Of a stretch of 64,000 nucleotides of DNA, positions 56,501 through 64,000 are shown in pieces; the first letter of the stretch is position 1, and every line of letters starts with the position of its first letter. Origin of the DNA: Lineus longissimus. Lineage: Eukaryota > Nemertea > Pilidiophora > Heteronemertea > Lineidae. The stretch is from assembly GCF_910592395.1 (NCBI RefSeq), contig NC_088322.1, positions 4,337,431 through 4,401,430 on the forward strand, in the 5' to 3' direction. The position numbers and the translations under genes were made by a program. The notes under the pieces were generated by a model. That model ran no database searches, was not told the DNA's origin, and worked only from the letters and a program-made list of their open reading frames with translations.

Positions 56501-59500
56501 GTAGTTCAGAAAAAGTGGCGCAAGACCAAACGGCGACCAACACGGCTGGTGATGTCAATGGTGCTGCTGCTGCCGCTACAGAATCATCAGGCACCACCGC
56601 AACCACCACCTCATCCACCTCATCTGCTCAAAATCCCGCAAAAGGCGTTGAGAAGTCAGAATACGAGAGGAGAATTCCATTTCAAAGGTTGACCAGCGAA
56701 GTTTACTCGAACATGTACTTCTTCAAGGAAGATTGCATTCAGCCGGTTCTCGATAGCAATATCAAAGACAACGTAAAACAGGCATTCTTCAAGTATGCAA
56801 AAGATGCAGATTGTAATATGTCTGTGCAAAAGTGCGTCCTGATGGCCATAATCACAGTGTGCAAAAATGTCTTCGAAACAGATGTCATGATCAAATTGAT
56901 AATGGACACAATTCTCGATAGCGAAGAATCTGCTTTCAACCTACTTGAAACAATTTTGGAAAGAAAGGAAAAGGCTCTGCGAAAAATGAAGGCTAAAGCT
57001 GACAAGAAAAACACCAAGGTATCCAAAGCCAAAAAACGTATGAGACGTCGTCGTGATGACTCCAGTGACGATTCAGATGACTCGGATGACTCTGAAGAAT
57101 CTGAGAAACCTAAGAAGAAAAAAGCAAGGAAGGACAATAATGCTGCTTCGGACGATGATTATGAATCGTGCAGTGGTGGTGACGAGAAAAAATCGGCGAA
57201 AAAATCTGAAACAAAAATGGAAGTTGACGGCGATGAAGTCAATAAAAAATCAGAAACATCCCTACTCTCAATTGGTGACAAGTACTCCTGTATCGTTGGC
57301 ACGTTGAAATATGTGATTCGAATCAAGTCAATTCTGCGTCTTAAAGTCAACTGTGGCCAAGAGTGGTCCGAAGATGAGAAACTGGTCGACAAACGAATCG
57401 ACGATCAGTGCAAACACTGGATTCAAGACATCTTTCAGCAGTGTTTCTTCAGCGTCAACCAGGAATTAGACCCGAAGGCAGACAAACTCAGATTCGCCAC
57501 GGAATTCATGGCTGTGATGAAAGATGTCATGCGTGAGGACCTCCGCCTCTTCCAAATTGGCGTTGTGAGACAGTTTGTCGAAAATCTCATTCATTTCACC
57601 GGCGACAGTTTCCGTGACATTGCCACTCAACTTGGCATGAATATCGAAGAACTCATGATTGACGTGTATGACGAAAAAATTTCACTTCATTCCGAGAAGA
57701 AAGAAGACAAGGAACTGAAACGTCGTCACGTGGGCTTCTCCTGCCCGCTGCTGGTTTCGAGTCAAATTCTCCGTTCATCCATGATCAACGAAAATCACAC
57801 ATACATTCGCCACTTCTGCGCAACTGATGGTATCCAAAACGGCCTAAGTCTCGAACTCAACAGCTACCACGACATTCTCAAGAAGGAAAACAAGGGTGGA
57901 CCGTGCCAATCAATGATTTCCACCAGCAACATTCCTATGAGAATCTGCGAAGTCGTAGATCACAGAGATATCGAAGCCGACGAGGAAGAGTTAAAGAAAG
58001 AAGCTGCTGCCGCCAACGCTGCTGCAAAGGGAAAATCATCGTCCGGATCCAAAAAATCCAAGAAAAAACATGTTGAAAGTGAAGAAGAGGAAGAAGATGA
58101 CGATGAGGATGACGAGGCAGTGGGCTACGTTCCGAAGAAATCTCTCACCGCCGCATACCGTGTGGCAAACGGTAGGAAACTACCAGAACTCATCATGTCA
58201 CGAAAAGACGAATCCTCACAGAAACTCTCCCTCAGCTGCGGTGTTTTACCCTTCTACGTTGTCGGCACCAATCAGTTATTCGAAACAGATTGGGACGCGT
58301 TGGAGCAAGAAAATGCAAAAATGAAAGAACTCGGTATACCAAGTGATCAAAAATCAAGCTCACTTTACCACGTTAACAAATGGTCGGTTGACTACGTTTC
58401 GAGGAAAAATGGTGGTACTGATGGTGGTGCATCCAGTGCGACATCTGGTGATGGCGATGATATGACCTCCCTCTACATGGACATGCAGCGTCAGAAAGAA
58501 ATGCAATCTCAAATGGAGTGTATGGAAACGGATATGGATGGTGCTGGTGGATCTTCATATACTGCTGCAGCTGCGAAAATGAATAGAGCTGACAAGCGAA
58601 TGGTAAACACATGGAATACCATGACCATGGGTGACAGTATGTACGAACCGGTAAGAAATCTGGGCGACTCATTTGCTGAAATCAACAACATTCTTCTAAA
58701 ACAGAAGGGAATGAGAGCTGACAGATTCAGTTGCAAAAACTTTGCAAACCCTACAGAACTGGACAAAGCTGCGGCTGATGTTTCCCGTTTCTTCGCTCAA
58801 CAAAAACAAACACGTGGTGTATACCGTCACATCGAATGGCTTTTGGGTCAACTTATTTTCGAAATGAAACAAGTCTATGTCTGTGCCATGGGACTGGAGT
58901 CTGAAACATCTGGACGCTTCGACTATTACCTGAGACGTGCTGTGGCCAATCCATCCTACCTTGACAACGCTATGAGAACAGAATTGGTGCTTCAAGCATA
59001 CCTGGAAAGTGATAACAGCACAGCGGGTCAACTCCATGCACTCTTTGCCCTTATCAAGCAATACGACGTGGCCAACCCCGTAGTCAAACAAGATACCGTA
59101 AAGGCTCACGTGCAAGAAATGAAAGCGGCACTCATCGACATTTTCGTGCTCTATATCATGAATACCAACGAAGTCAAGACGGTTCACAACAGAATAAGCC
59201 AATTCAGAACATGTTATGCACTTGGTCTGGATAAGAAAATGGAAATGTCCGATACCAGCGTTATGGGACAAAAATGTGTCGGATCTAACATTGCCGTAGC
59301 CAACATGACTCTGAAATCTTATCCAGGCACGGGTGGATACTATAACATGTTGGATGTATGCCAGCCGCCGAATAACTACGAAGGATACAAGGCTGTTCAA
59401 CAAATAACCGAAAACAAGTCTTTCGCCGGAACACCCCCAGCCAACGTTATTATGGTTAGACCGCTTACAGCCTGTTACGGTTCTCGTGGTGAAGGTGTTA

Positions 59501-59868
59501 GGAATACCAAGTGGTCATGCGAGGAGAATATCTACGACACTATAACATCTATGGTGTCGTCATACGAATTGAGCGAAGCACTGGCATCAGAGGACACCAC
59601 AATCGAGAAAGTTGCCAGTACCATATACAATAGATCGTTCTCGACCTACGAACCTGAGTATATGGCTGACAACTACAAGGAAATGTTGTGTGTATTCTCC
59701 GGTGTGTACGATAACCTCAGGAGTGGCGACACAGTATACGAACAAGCAGCATTCGAAAATGACGTCTTTAAGCCTATCTACAATCAAATGTGTGCCCAAC
59801 ACAACGTGCAAGCGAAAATGCCTTGCGATGATGTCTACGAAGAGGAGGTCGAAGAACTCGTGTTTTAA
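53554..59868 (+). CDS. 2104-aa protein, candidate major capsid protein
   Basis: It starts at ATG 53554 (MDKHLIKQKVTKSAAGG). This is the longest gene of the window. Folded regions alternate with low-complexity inserts: Gly/Ala/Ser near residues 12-48, Lys/Ser near 310-330, Lys/Glu near 815-840, Thr/Ser/Ala near 965-1030, a Lys/Arg/Asp/Ser tract near 1145-1225 and acidic/lysine runs near 1480-1530. CPMCKSGQ...CSC near residue 850 may bind zinc. There is no signal peptide or membrane span. A major capsid protein is suggested by size, a long C-terminal folded region and position between polymerase and terminase, as in Ostreid herpesvirus 1. Herpesvirus capsid proteins are usually near 1,300-1,400 aa, so inserts would account for the excess. 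No diagnostic motif exists to prove it. Confidence 0.8.
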   Translation: MDKHLIKQKVTKSAAGGGSTATGGDSAIGAGASSGSAGGGAGGGGNNNLINRYTEKSIHQMRTDLEDAHASEFTCMQFRGYAILYNGEVFKHITAMEREQFNAQLIGDIGLVDADLLNPGIPMMPTILKLKHNSQSQLSGATTELTLAQNGYIKQALILSGAKHLMQDVPPPTSEDSKIFDKTGITNDHLMKVADVSTEHKRQTHYYCSGTGNGVKNVNTGFSDFKDVGLLDQLWKKNFPMIEEEDRDKYVVALVLPEIMTTEYCRIYASNKYNEVEKIYHELLKKVAGEASGDGGAEPMNVDGGADETAVSTEKKKKKSKKSKGGASAKKSKTVESTPLYISINSFTEKIKNGILEKNSADEFFPRKVDTDEDLVKTNSGEQLPFTTECVIAPCFSVDDPNLKPDDMIAIVEGESATRTVPKRYLQFVLDYFSHRKEEITPIPLHPKLYSFFNVMKYNSAPSMFYLAPSVDDIEASVNSDYYAHVVLPTKMEREQHIIDLYCLYKQVPQTSRVSLIDKKAMLLTKDALSSAIPVHSLRNGRGERDLYGNERYIQPNGKLYDPTVKIENESMDEKKKRIEVERNRAEFPERERDAINQNLRVMLDDIQQNGVLNPETNERIPFEDLTKEQREKIVLETKQMISKLSYGMDVRILFDQTSAIFAERAYLDISKGHLSYSSIANGGNFRNKRNMSNQPSVYDEIIKRGGLDEFGDIPIDKINDIFVEKKFALNNTKTYVTFNSFKMSSITDFLFNKVAKRNVATFRNVLDRLYLFASEDGKVDLFIQQTDNPSNTVSPATMTFEALISKLRNKDSGNKKKGKSTAAASGEEKEETGTTEEDMDCDQEDVTMESPCPMCKSGQPFYDMKEKKMCSCALFGLALNKSQGFTMRINNMINTLYSFIDTFNNSPNSRANVLEKHRKSYKMSQPIVCKIAKNTTNRFGNMSIIHENKDGFKWKSKKTKKADNNTTTTSTGADANKTSTDGSSEKVAQDQTATNTAGDVNGAAAAATESSGTTATTTSSTSSAQNPAKGVEKSEYERRIPFQRLTSEVYSNMYFFKEDCIQPVLDSNIKDNVKQAFFKYAKDADCNMSVQKCVLMAIITVCKNVFETDVMIKLIMDTILDSEESAFNLLETILERKEKALRKMKAKADKKNTKVSKAKKRMRRRRDDSSDDSDDSDDSEESEKPKKKKARKDNNAASDDDYESCSGGDEKKSAKKSETKMEVDGDEVNKKSETSLLSIGDKYSCIVGTLKYVIRIKSILRLKVNCGQEWSEDEKLVDKRIDDQCKHWIQDIFQQCFFSVNQELDPKADKLRFATEFMAVMKDVMREDLRLFQIGVVRQFVENLIHFTGDSFRDIATQLGMNIEELMIDVYDEKISLHSEKKEDKELKRRHVGFSCPLLVSSQILRSSMINENHTYIRHFCATDGIQNGLSLELNSYHDILKKENKGGPCQSMISTSNIPMRICEVVDHRDIEADEEELKKEAAAANAAAKGKSSSGSKKSKKKHVESEEEEEDDDEDDEAVGYVPKKSLTAAYRVANGRKLPELIMSRKDESSQKLSLSCGVLPFYVVGTNQLFETDWDALEQENAKMKELGIPSDQKSSSLYHVNKWSVDYVSRKNGGTDGGASSATSGDGDDMTSLYMDMQRQKEMQSQMECMETDMDGAGGSSYTAAAAKMNRADKRMVNTWNTMTMGDSMYEPVRNLGDSFAEINNILLKQKGMRADRFSCKNFANPTELDKAAADVSRFFAQQKQTRGVYRHIEWLLGQLIFEMKQVYVCAMGLESETSGRFDYYLRRAVANPSYLDNAMRTELVLQAYLESDNSTAGQLHALFALIKQYDVANPVVKQDTVKAHVQEMKAALIDIFVLYIMNTNEVKTVHNRISQFRTCYALGLDKKMEMSDTSVMGQKCVGSNIAVANMTLKSYPGTGGYYNMLDVCQPPNNYEGYKAVQQITENKSFAGTPPANVIMVRPLTACYGSRGEGVRNTKWSCEENIYDTITSMVSSYELSEALASEDTTIEKVASTIYNRSFSTYEPEYMADNYKEMLCVFSGVYDNLRSGDTVYEQAAFENDVFKPIYNQMCAQHNVQAKMPCDDVYEEEVEELVF

Positions 59869-60406
59869 ACAAGGACAAAAACAGGATAAATATTAACTGT
59901 TAACTAACTTCCTGTTCAAAAATGTGTTTCTGAACAGGAAGTATTTGGACTTGGAGATTTTTCGAAATATTTTCTGACTCTCATGTGAAATGACATTCAC
60001 AGGCCTAACCCTGGGCAAAATGAATTGGGATATTGTAGTGTATTGTGAAACAATGTATTATTGAAATTTTTATGAAAATCTACGATCACGTTAATTTTCT
60101 AGGCAGTTTTGTGTGTCTAAAATGCAACTTTTCAATACATTTCTAACTTCCGGGTTCATGAATTTCATAAAAACGATAGGATTCACCACTTTCAGCCCTA
60201 ACCCTAGGCAAAAAAGTTGATGATAATTCATTTTGTACCCTACTGCATGTTATATTAAATTTTCAGCCAAATCTATGATCGAATAAAAATTCTGGAAAAA
60301 CTTAGAAAATTTTCCAACAAATCCTGTATGTATAAAAGCTAACTTCCTGTTTCTGAACGAAAATTTGTATTTACATTTATTTCGAAATAAAAACGATTGT
60401 ACATCA
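59869..60406. other. Gap between convergent genes: hairpin and imperfect ~100-bp direct repeat
   Basis: No gene is supported. ACTTCCTGTTCA at 59907-59918 is repeated inverted (TGAACAGGAAGT) at 59931-59942 with a 12-base loop, followed by ggacttggagatttttcgaa. Two imperfect copies of a ~100-bp stretch then occur at about 59995-60095 and 60180-60285, each with CCTAACCC, GGCAAAA and ATCTA(C/T)GATC words. The minus-strand gene ends at 60407. Confidence 0.5.
59907..59942. terminator. 12-bp perfect inverted repeat just past the 59868 stop
   Basis: Arms at 59907-59918 and 59931-59942 pair perfectly. The repeat lies 39 bases past the stop of the candidate capsid gene and is made of two facing ACTTCCTG words, like the hairpin at 24968-25024 at another convergent junction. 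Confidence 0.4.
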
Positions 60407-62890
60407 CTAATAATGATACATGAGTAGTTCTTGTTCGTCAGAAAAGTTTACTTTCTTGTTCTTGTTCTTCTTTCCCTTGATTTTGTTTTGAATCGTCGTT
60501 TTAAAGCTGTACGAGGACTTTGTCGTCTTTTGGTTGGATTTCTCCTTCTTCTCGCTGTGTATTGTGCGAAGTTTCTTAACCAGAGCCACCGGCAAACACG
60601 CTGGATTGTACGTGTCTAAAACCACCAACAGTGATATTGCAAATGCCGTACCAGCTGCAATTAGAGGCAAAGCGTTTATTATCTTGTTCATTTTGGGAAT
60701 GATACTCAACAAATCTTTAAGTGCCTTCATCCCACCTTTAGAATTATCGTAGGCCTTCAATTTCGAGAAATCGGCAGCGATATTGAAACTCTTCTGGATA
60801 TCCTTGCCCCACGCCTTCATTTTCTTCTTCTGCAAAACTGCTGCTTTAGACATGTTAGTGGCAAAGGCATTTACCCTAGATACGATATCATCCAACGGCA
60901 TGTCGTAGGCCAACTTATGAACCTGAATAGGCTCCATCAGATGCGAAAATCCAGGCCATATGGTGTCGCCGTCCAACTTTGAATCCCCCGTTATCGCTTT
61001 CGTAGCAATTTTCATGTATTCCTTAATATTTGCAAACGTGTGGACAAGGAAAGCGTTGATGGGCGAATCAAAAGATGATGTGGTAACTTTATCATCCTGC
61101 ACGTCTACGGTTGCGGGCAATATAAAATCCTTGGTCGAGAGGTCGCAGTTATTCGGTATGTTCATCAAAGTCATCGGCTGTGGGGGAATATCAACAGGCG
61201 ATTTAGTCTGACCTGTCTTCGTCCTACATGTTTGCGTCCATATATCACCCACCCTGGAACTTGCGTGAATAAGATACTGGTTACTGTATCCAATTTGTGT
61301 CGCACTTCCTCGCCACGGCAAGTGACTGTGCAGAAACGTGCATTTATCGTGTATAACTTTGACATTATTCCCCTTAAGCGCTGTTGCACAAGAATCTGCA
61401 ACCACGGCCTCTGTTAAAGTAGGAATTACATGATGACACACACGCAGGGTACCGCTGTTGGCCGAATCGTATTGACACGATTGGAAATAATCGTGATCCA
61501 TTTCTACATAGAACAGCGTATCTTTCGTGAACGCAACGTAATCGGGTAAGCCAACCACCTTAGTGCTTCCCACGTTCAACGGATCAAATTTCGTATCTTT
61601 GGGTATTTTCGTACTGGCTGAGGGCGTTTTTACACCTGTATTTACGGGTACTCGGAAGCTACTGATTTTATACACATCCATGAGACTGCTCTTCACATAC
61701 AGGGGTATTGTAATACTGACAACGATCATATTTTTCGTTCTCGTATAACTGACCAAATTTTTAGCCTGGTAATAGAAAGTGGGGTTCGTGTGAATTATTT
61801 TAATGTCCTGTGTAGACATGTCTTTCGTTCCTTTGATTTTATTATCGACATAATCGATAATTTCTTGCATTTTCTTCACGGGAATCAACTCTGAAGACAA
61901 ATACCCCTCCAACAATTTTACAATACCGCGGCCGTACTGATACACTTCCATCAATTGACGATTACAATTGACATTGTACGAAAACATCGTGGGATAAATA
62001 GTCGTGTACATTTTGTCCAACACCAATTCCAAGTATTCGATTTGCTTATTTATCAACTGATTTGTAGCTGCATCTTGTTTTGCCAGTTGGATCAGTGCGT
62101 TATTGCTTTGCACCACTTCATTTCTTATATTCGTGCTACCTTTCTTCAAATTTTCCATACTATTTTCGTAGAAAACCTCTGTTGCCTGAACATTGTCTTC
62201 GTATGCCTGTATGCCCTTTTCTGTATTTTCGAACGCCTTATTCAATACACCGATTTGATCGCCGATTTTATTGATTTTGTCCATACCTGGTATACCGAAC
62301 AGACCAGAACGAATTTTATCAATAAGATAACCACCGGGTGTATGTGAAATAAACGTACCAATGTCACTAACAACGTGGTGTGCGTCGGGGAGAGATCTTT
62401 TCTTGGGATGTTTTTCAGGGTTCTCTTCCTGTTTTGCATCCAACTCTACCAGAGGAATCATGTTTATCATGGGTTCGTAAAACTGACTGGTGGGATCTGG
62501 GAACCGATATGTGCATTTGATCACGTTAGAATCGATCATTCGGTTAATCATGTCACACTTTGTATTTTTCAACGCTTGCGATGTGGCACAATTTTGTATA
62601 ACAGGCATAGAGAACAATTCCAGAAATTTCCACGTGTCTGTAAAAAAATCGGGCATGGGTATACCAAGAGTGTAGATAAATTCTGTCTCACTACCACCAA
62701 GAAGCACTTCGCCGACGTGATTAAACATGACACCGTAATTTTGTCGCATAATTACGTTTCCAGAGTCGAGTTTATCTGGTTTCGCATGAGACACGCTGAC
62801 ACGAGAGAATGTAAGTGCCATCAGCAGACCAAACATAGTCACAAATGACTTTAACATTTTCAGCTTTATTTTGGTGGTGTCAATGCGCAT
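60407..62890 (-). CDS. Second F/Env-like envelope glycoprotein, paralogue of 5869-8325
   Basis: ATG 62890 or, better placed for a signal peptide, ATG 62857 (MLKSFVTMFGLLMALTFS). A basic cleavage site (KKRSLP) near residue 164 is followed by a hydrophobic/Gly-rich stretch and an LFG motif (KIRSGLFGIPG), then a long helical region. A cysteine-rich part comes next, and then an anchor near residues 745-765 (LIAAGTAFAISLLVVL) with a basic cytoplasmic tail of about 60 residues. The block NPTFYYQAKNLVSYTRTKN aligns with NPGFYYQMQNLLYTRNSNN in the 818-aa protein. The layout is that of class I fusion proteins of the baculovirus F / errantivirus Env type. Role inferred: entry or membrane fusion. Confidence 0.65.
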   Translation of the reverse strand: MRIDTTKIKLKMLKSFVTMFGLLMALTFSRVSVSHAKPDKLDSGNVIMRQNYGVMFNHVGEVLLGGSETEFIYTLGIPMPDFFTDTWKFLELFSMPVIQNCATSQALKNTKCDMINRMIDSNVIKCTYRFPDPTSQFYEPMINMIPLVELDAKQEENPEKHPKKRSLPDAHHVVSDIGTFISHTPGGYLIDKIRSGLFGIPGMDKINKIGDQIGVLNKAFENTEKGIQAYEDNVQATEVFYENSMENLKKGSTNIRNEVVQSNNALIQLAKQDAATNQLINKQIEYLELVLDKMYTTIYPTMFSYNVNCNRQLMEVYQYGRGIVKLLEGYLSSELIPVKKMQEIIDYVDNKIKGTKDMSTQDIKIIHTNPTFYYQAKNLVSYTRTKNMIVVSITIPLYVKSSLMDVYKISSFRVPVNTGVKTPSASTKIPKDTKFDPLNVGSTKVVGLPDYVAFTKDTLFYVEMDHDYFQSCQYDSANSGTLRVCHHVIPTLTEAVVADSCATALKGNNVKVIHDKCTFLHSHLPWRGSATQIGYSNQYLIHASSRVGDIWTQTCRTKTGQTKSPVDIPPQPMTLMNIPNNCDLSTKDFILPATVDVQDDKVTTSSFDSPINAFLVHTFANIKEYMKIATKAITGDSKLDGDTIWPGFSHLMEPIQVHKLAYDMPLDDIVSRVNAFATNMSKAAVLQKKKMKAWGKDIQKSFNIAADFSKLKAYDNSKGGMKALKDLLSIIPKMNKIINALPLIAAGTAFAISLLVVLDTYNPACLPVALVKKLRTIHSEKKEKSNQKTTKSSYSFKTTIQNKIKGKKNKNKKVNFSDEQELLMYHY

Positions 62891-62961
62891 TTATTTTACC
62901 ATTAGGATAGGACAAAAATGCTGAGTGGAAAATAACACATCCACAATAGAGCGATTTCATT

Positions 62962-64000
62962 ATGGAAACATCCTTTTTCCCGAAAGACAAAACCAAAGCT
63001 AACCCTAATTATGTTTTTTACCAGGGAGGATTGGGTTATGCCAGAAATGGACCGTATGCAGCGGTGTATAACAATCTCTACCTCGGGCTGATAAAAGAAG
63101 ACGACATTTTGCAAGATAAAAAGAGGCGCCTACTCCTGGGTTCGAATATTGTGTCCGGAATTGAACGCCACAAACACTTGTCCGCTGGTGTACACAGAAC
63201 GCATGCATATCCCAAATGGCGGAACACGTTTCTTGACGAAATCGAAAAGAATGCAGACAAGATAGGTAGCATAACTTACACGAAATACAACTACACAAAT
63301 CCTCGTGACGAAGTTGAACTACCAGCCTACATGAGATGGGCTACACGTTTCATATCGGACAAGTGGTCCAAAATGCTCATACTAAACAGCGGTATAGGTA
63401 ACAATCGCCTCATCGAAGACGAGAGCGACCAAATGGACGACAACGAAGACGAAGAGACTAGAAAATACGCAAAATACAAAACAGCGGTCAGAATGACGAT
63501 ACCCGGGAGTAAGGAAAGTAGCGATGCAATGTTCAATACCGCTCGTTTCCAACAGTTGATTAAACTCGAAAGTTTAGCACTAAGTTGCAAAAGATGTGGG
63601 ATGTCTAAATACGCAGGAATCATCTATGCCAAGTTGAAAGAAAAGCTCAATATGCAGCATCTCACACGAACAGAATGTGCTGCATTGCACGATAGACTTC
63701 TCAAATGTCCTGTGTCTATACTTCTCGTACAGCGAAGATGTGGTAAAACAGTCGCACACATTGGTGATGCGTGTAAAGCCATTGCCACATTCCCACTGGC
63801 CGGATATAAATATCTCTACTTAGCACACGATGGAAATTTGGCTCAAAATGCATTCGATACCATCATGAAAGTTGTAGGACCAATGGTGAACGAATTTAAC
63901 ACACTCGAGAGACAAAATTTTCTCAAAACCAGACAGAAAACAACTACAGCGCAACGACAAAATAACAGAGGATCGAATTCGAATGAAAATGATGAATTTT
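62962..64000 (+). CDS. Terminase large subunit (packaging ATPase), N-terminal part; cut by window edge
   Basis: It starts at ATG 62962 (METSFFPKDKTKANPNY) and is open to the window end, 346 codons. Near residue 258 it has VQRRCGKTVAHIGDA, which corresponds to the Walker A of herpesvirus terminases (family form V.RR.GKT). The preceding 250 residues include an acidic segment (ESDQMDDNEDEE). The enzyme drives DNA into capsids and cuts genome ends. The Walker B and nuclease domain lie outside the window, and possible splicing (as in other herpesvirus terminases) cannot be judged here. Confidence 0.85.
   Translation, partial: METSFFPKDKTKANPNYVFYQGGLGYARNGPYAAVYNNLYLGLIKEDDILQDKKRRLLLGSNIVSGIERHKHLSAGVHRTHAYPKWRNTFLDEIEKNADKIGSITYTKYNYTNPRDEVELPAYMRWATRFISDKWSKMLILNSGIGNNRLIEDESDQMDDNEDEETRKYAKYKTAVRMTIPGSKESSDAMFNTARFQQLIKLESLALSCKRCGMSKYAGIIYAKLKEKLNMQHLTRTECAALHDRLLKCPVSILLVQRRCGKTVAHIGDACKAIATFPLAGYKYLYLAHDGNLAQNAFDTIMKVVGPMVNEFNTLERQNFLKTRQKTTTAQRQNNRGSNSNENDEF

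Noticed and set aside
60180-60200. Telomere-like array for integration
   Set aside because: Fewer than two TTAGGG units are present; no array is seen anywhere in the window.
1-64000. CRISPR arrays, tRNA or rRNA genes, bacterial operon signals
   Set aside because: I saw no regularly spaced direct repeats, no cloverleaf-type sequence and no ribosome-binding-site pattern; the window is viral and eukaryote-type.

Overview
The window looks like part of a large herpesvirus genome of the mollusc-infecting family Malacoherpesviridae (the Ostreid herpesvirus 1 / haliotid herpesvirus type). The support is a family-B DNA polymerase with an in-frame stop, the start of a terminase ATPase (window right end), a primase fused to a UL9-like SF2 helicase, RING-finger proteins, and many large intronless ORFs on both strands with short AT-rich gaps. 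Sampled base composition is near 40% G+C. I cannot name the species from sequence alone, and an integrated or defective copy is not excluded.

Layout. 1-8.3 kb: a partial gene, a small membrane protein, a 1071-aa protein of unknown role and a large envelope protein resembling baculovirus F / errantivirus Env. 8.5-15.2 kb is a rearranged accessory block. It holds one copy of a ~580-bp inverted-repeat element, a shattered second copy of the primase-helicase gene, pieces of a histidine ammonia-lyase (HAL) gene of apparent cellular origin, and a LicD/fukutin-like gene. 15.4-25.7 kb: a RING protein, an unknown gene, a large membrane glycoprotein broken into three frames, two unknown genes, a DUF4326-like protein and a clipped gene. 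26-31 kb: a Ser/Asp-rich protein, element copy B and the intact primase-helicase. 31-38.7 kb: six minus-strand genes packed head to tail, probably structural or replication genes. 38.7-42.5 kb: a sushi/CCP-domain protein (frameshifted), a 526-aa-class protein and a tail-anchored membrane protein. 43-43.9 kb: element copy C, inverted. 43.9-50.7 kb: a possible polymerase accessory protein and the DNA polymerase, split by one in-frame TGA. 51-64 kb: a mucin-like membrane protein, a second DUF4326-like protein, a 2104-aa candidate major capsid protein, a second F/Env-like glycoprotein and the terminase N-terminus.

Together the genes cover DNA replication (polymerase, primase-helicase, possible clamp), packaging and capsid (terminase, candidate capsid protein), entry (two F/Env-like proteins and other envelope proteins) and host interaction (RING, sushi, LicD-like). 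Several genes are broken at homopolymers or by in-frame stops. Whether this is real decay, a defective genome or sequencing/assembly error is the main open question. Between genes, short AT-rich elements carrying AAGTCC and ACTTCCTG recur and probably act as promoter or transcript-end signals.
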